DNA of 64,000 bases, taken from the NCBI RefSeq assembly GCF_021018805.1, contig NC_086256.1, positions 13,644,032 through 13,708,031 on the forward strand, in the 5' to 3' direction. The notes under the pieces are model-generated. The model was not told the DNA's origin. It saw only the letters and a program-made list of their open reading frames with translations, and searched no databases. This document shows, piece after piece, positions 61,314 through 64,000 of this stretch (position 1 is the stretch's first letter; every line of letters starts with the position of its first letter). Both the position numbers and the translations under genes were made by a program. Origin of the DNA: Prinia subflava. Its lineage: Eukaryota > Chordata > Aves > Passeriformes > Cisticolidae.

Positions 61314-64000
61314 ATAATAAATAATAGTGGGCTGGCGTTACAAGAAATCAGCATAGTTAAAGAGTCACATAACACAGATGATTAATTGTCACTTATACAC
61401 AACACCTCAGTCACGCTGTATAATTTTTTGACACAAAGAATTCAGTAAAAAATTATTTTCTTCATCACAAGGTTTTCATTTCTCAGGAAATTTACTTTTA
61501 CCCAAAGGGTGGCCTACTTTCAGAAGACTTTTGCCTCTTAGTGTTTCAGTTATGTTCTCACCAAATTTAGTTATGTGACATCAAATTGCTCATTCAGATG
61601 TTTTAAAGGACTACAGGAAAGCACTGCTAAAGAAAGGTGCAAAGGAAAATATAGCTAATTTCTGGAATTCATCGAATGTGAAACATGTCATTTATAAATA
61701 TCAGACAGCATGAAATAATATCCAAGGTACAAAACTGCAATATAAATGAAAAATAAGTTAATGATAAAATCAAGCTAGATATTGACCATACAATTCTCCT
61801 TTGGCTATGTAGGTAAGGCTGCAAATAACATAATATGAGATATTAGAATGCTTTTGTGTTGCTGGCCTTGGTGATATAAAAGAGGAAAACAGCAAAAAAT
61901 GAGTGCAGTGTGGCATCTTACAACTGAGTCATCAATTTCAAAATTACTCAAATTATCACTGCAGTAAAATAAAAAAAAAAAAGAATTAAGATATTAGAAA
62001 ACATTAGAAAAGGTTTGTACAGAGCACACAGTTAATGAAATGTGGCACTTCCAGAATGCAGCTGAGGTCTTTAACAGCATTAGCTGATATTTGCAAGTTT
62101 GTATGGCTCGTAATAAGATCTGGTGTTAACTTTGCCCAAACTGCCCCCGCAAAAACAAATAATTTTCCCTAGCATAACGTCTTCAGATGTGTACTGCCCA
62201 TTGTTATTTATCAGTTACAATGAAAGGCCATCAGATGATGTACATTCTAGCAGATTTGCATTCCAGAGACCATATAGTTCAGTTCAAATGCATACTCTTT
62301 CACTAGTTACCTTGTTTTTACACCAAAATATTTGTTACACTGAAAGTTACTTATTTATTTGCAATTACTGTGCAGACACGTAAATTTAGGAATAGCCTTT
62401 CTGTAATAAATGTGAATTCAAAAATAGCACAAATATTAGCAACTTAAGGAAAAAGAAGATATTGCTTCAGCTCATGTTTTGCCCCTAAGATACAACTTTT
62501 TTGTGATGCTAAGAATCTTTGATTGTTTCAGACAGTTAATACAAAGCATAGAAAACAGACTATGTTATTTTTACAGTATATTGTTGGATGAAAATCCATA
62601 TTCAAAGTTCAGTTATAGATGTGAGACTTCCTCATCCTAGGCGTGAACACTTGAATCCCTTTCACTGTTTCCTGAAATTACAATTCTTGGGAAAAAGCTC
62701 AACCCCACAACAGTGCGGTGTAACATAGCAAATATAGTAAGAGGAGACATTTCTTGAGACACTGATTAGCAGAAATTTGCATGGATTTTTCATATACACT
62801 TTACCAGAATAACACAGTTATTAAGGTCAAAATCATCAAGAGATTATGGTGTGACCAATACAAAATGGGCATTAGGGGCCACCTCATACACACTATTTTC
62901 CCAGAAGCTGTAGCCTATAAAGCCTGCAAATCCTTATTCAAAGCCAGAATATGTAGGTTACAACATACAATTAGATCAATGTGCCTACAACACTCTTGCA
63001 TTAAAGTTATTCCCAAATGGGTCAAGATTCCTGGGGTAGTTTCAAGCTAAAAGTAGGATGCAGGTGAAAAGAACTATCATCAGTTTAAGGAAAATCCAAC
63101 TGCTGACACAACCTAAATAGCTATTCTCATACTGAGGTACATATAAATACACAAACTGAAAGAAAAGTTGCATCTAATTACAGGATTTTATTGAAATTTT
63201 TATCATCTGGAATCCATATGGGTCACAATGTCTTAATAAACAATAACACATTCTGTTTTGGTTTACTGAAAATTAACAGGGCATTTGGGAAAATATTATT
63301 ATTGTAAAAGCCTGTTTCGCATTTGTTTGGCAATGCTAGAGCTATCTAAGTGGAAAACAAGAGAACCTCTTTCTTTTTTTTTTCCCCTCTGTTGTTGATA
63401 TTAGGAGAAAACAATGCAGCTGGTAACATTAATGATACCCTATATCCTCCAGAAAGATGAAAGAGGTCAAACCAAGTTGTAATAGGCTTAAGCACATGAA
63501 ACAGCCACACTGGATTGATTAGCTTAGTATGCAGACATGGCAAACCCCTTTTTTAAACAATATTCCATGCTATAGTCCAATAGGTCTGCAAAGTCTCAGG
63601 GCTTTGCACAAGGCAGCTTCCTTAATACAGTCAGCTCTAAAGAAGAATGCAACGAAGGATTGTTTCTGGTTTTTGCCTGCCAGACTTGGAGGGGAACAGG
63701 GAGAGGGGAAAGCAGACTGGATTGTACAGAATCTGTCACAGCACCACACCAGCTACTCTGTTGTGAGCATACTGGCAGCAACCTTATTATAAAGCCCTGT
63801 TTTCAGAGAGATACAATTAGAACTCCATTATAATAATATCTTCTTGGCAAAAATGTAGCAAGCAAGCTCTTTCCAAAAGGGATTTATATTTTAATTAGAG
63901 AAAAATCAGTTCAGCTGTCTTTTTGGAGAGTCAGAGGGGCTGGGTAGGCAAGACAAACAAAACCAGATTTTTGGTGGTTTCTGTAGTTCTTTTGTTCTTC

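Larger units (their letters stand above)
54942..64000. other. Unique AT-rich DNA, no gene seen
   Basis: Includes the 23-bp tandem duplication at 56.84 kb, the poly(T) run at 58.77 kb and the palindrome at 61.29 kb. Frames up to 94 codons (58108-58392 plus, hydrophobic because the DNA is T-rich) have no recognised domain. The window ends in unique sequence. Confidence 0.65.

Overview
The window is vertebrate nuclear DNA, almost certainly avian and plausibly passerine. The support is two copies of the 3' end of a CR1 LINE, the dominant bird retrotransposon, one on each strand. Both carry the family's hallmark end: a GGGTTGGACTCAATGATCTT-type block followed by the ATTCTGTG-type terminal octamer. 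The rest is AT-rich (roughly 36-39% GC by eye) and CpG-poor, with short homopolymers and microsatellites. Nothing looks bacterial, viral or organellar.

I find no protein-coding gene I can defend. The longest open frames (178 codons at 45328-45864, 152 codons at 22580-23038) begin at non-ATG codons, resemble no family I recognise, and are about what 64 kb of AT-rich DNA yields in six frames. No tRNA, rRNA, CRISPR array, complete mobile element or intact retroviral gene was seen. The window is best read as intergenic or deep intronic DNA, possibly part of a gene desert.

Layout. 1-6.9 kb: unique AT-rich DNA with a compound tandem/inverted repeat at 4.93-4.99 kb and a 23-bp palindrome at 5.8 kb. 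6.89-7.27 kb: plus-strand CR1 fragment. 8.13-8.18 kb: GAATA microsatellite. 9.8-10.5 kb: enhancer-like sequence with a SMAD-box palindrome. 12.07-12.11 kb: CTCF-like and AP-1 motifs side by side. 15.5-16.0 kb: enhancer-like block with five TGACAG (MEIS/TGIF) sites. 17.8 kb: small CpG cluster. 19.55-20.2 kb: strongly T-skewed segment. 20.68-20.72 kb: 23-bp SOX/TCF-type palindrome. 21.7-21.85 kb: inverted octamer pair. 22.43-23.04 kb: TATA box, open frame and splice-donor-like end. 26.7-28.3 kb: two GC-richer islands. 28.98-29.10 kb: minus-strand CR1 fragment, followed by a CTA trinucleotide array. 32.1-32.8 kb: homeodomain-rich enhancer-like block with paired CTCATGAGTG. 36.55 kb: the best CTCF-like core. 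43.7, 44.2, 47.6, 50.0, 54.9, 56.8 and 61.3 kb: smaller palindromes, GC-richer islands, microsatellites and a short tandem duplication.

Because there are no genes, the likely work of this DNA is regulatory. The enhancer-like calls rest on motif content alone and are low-confidence; multi-species alignment would settle them. No new molecular system is visible.
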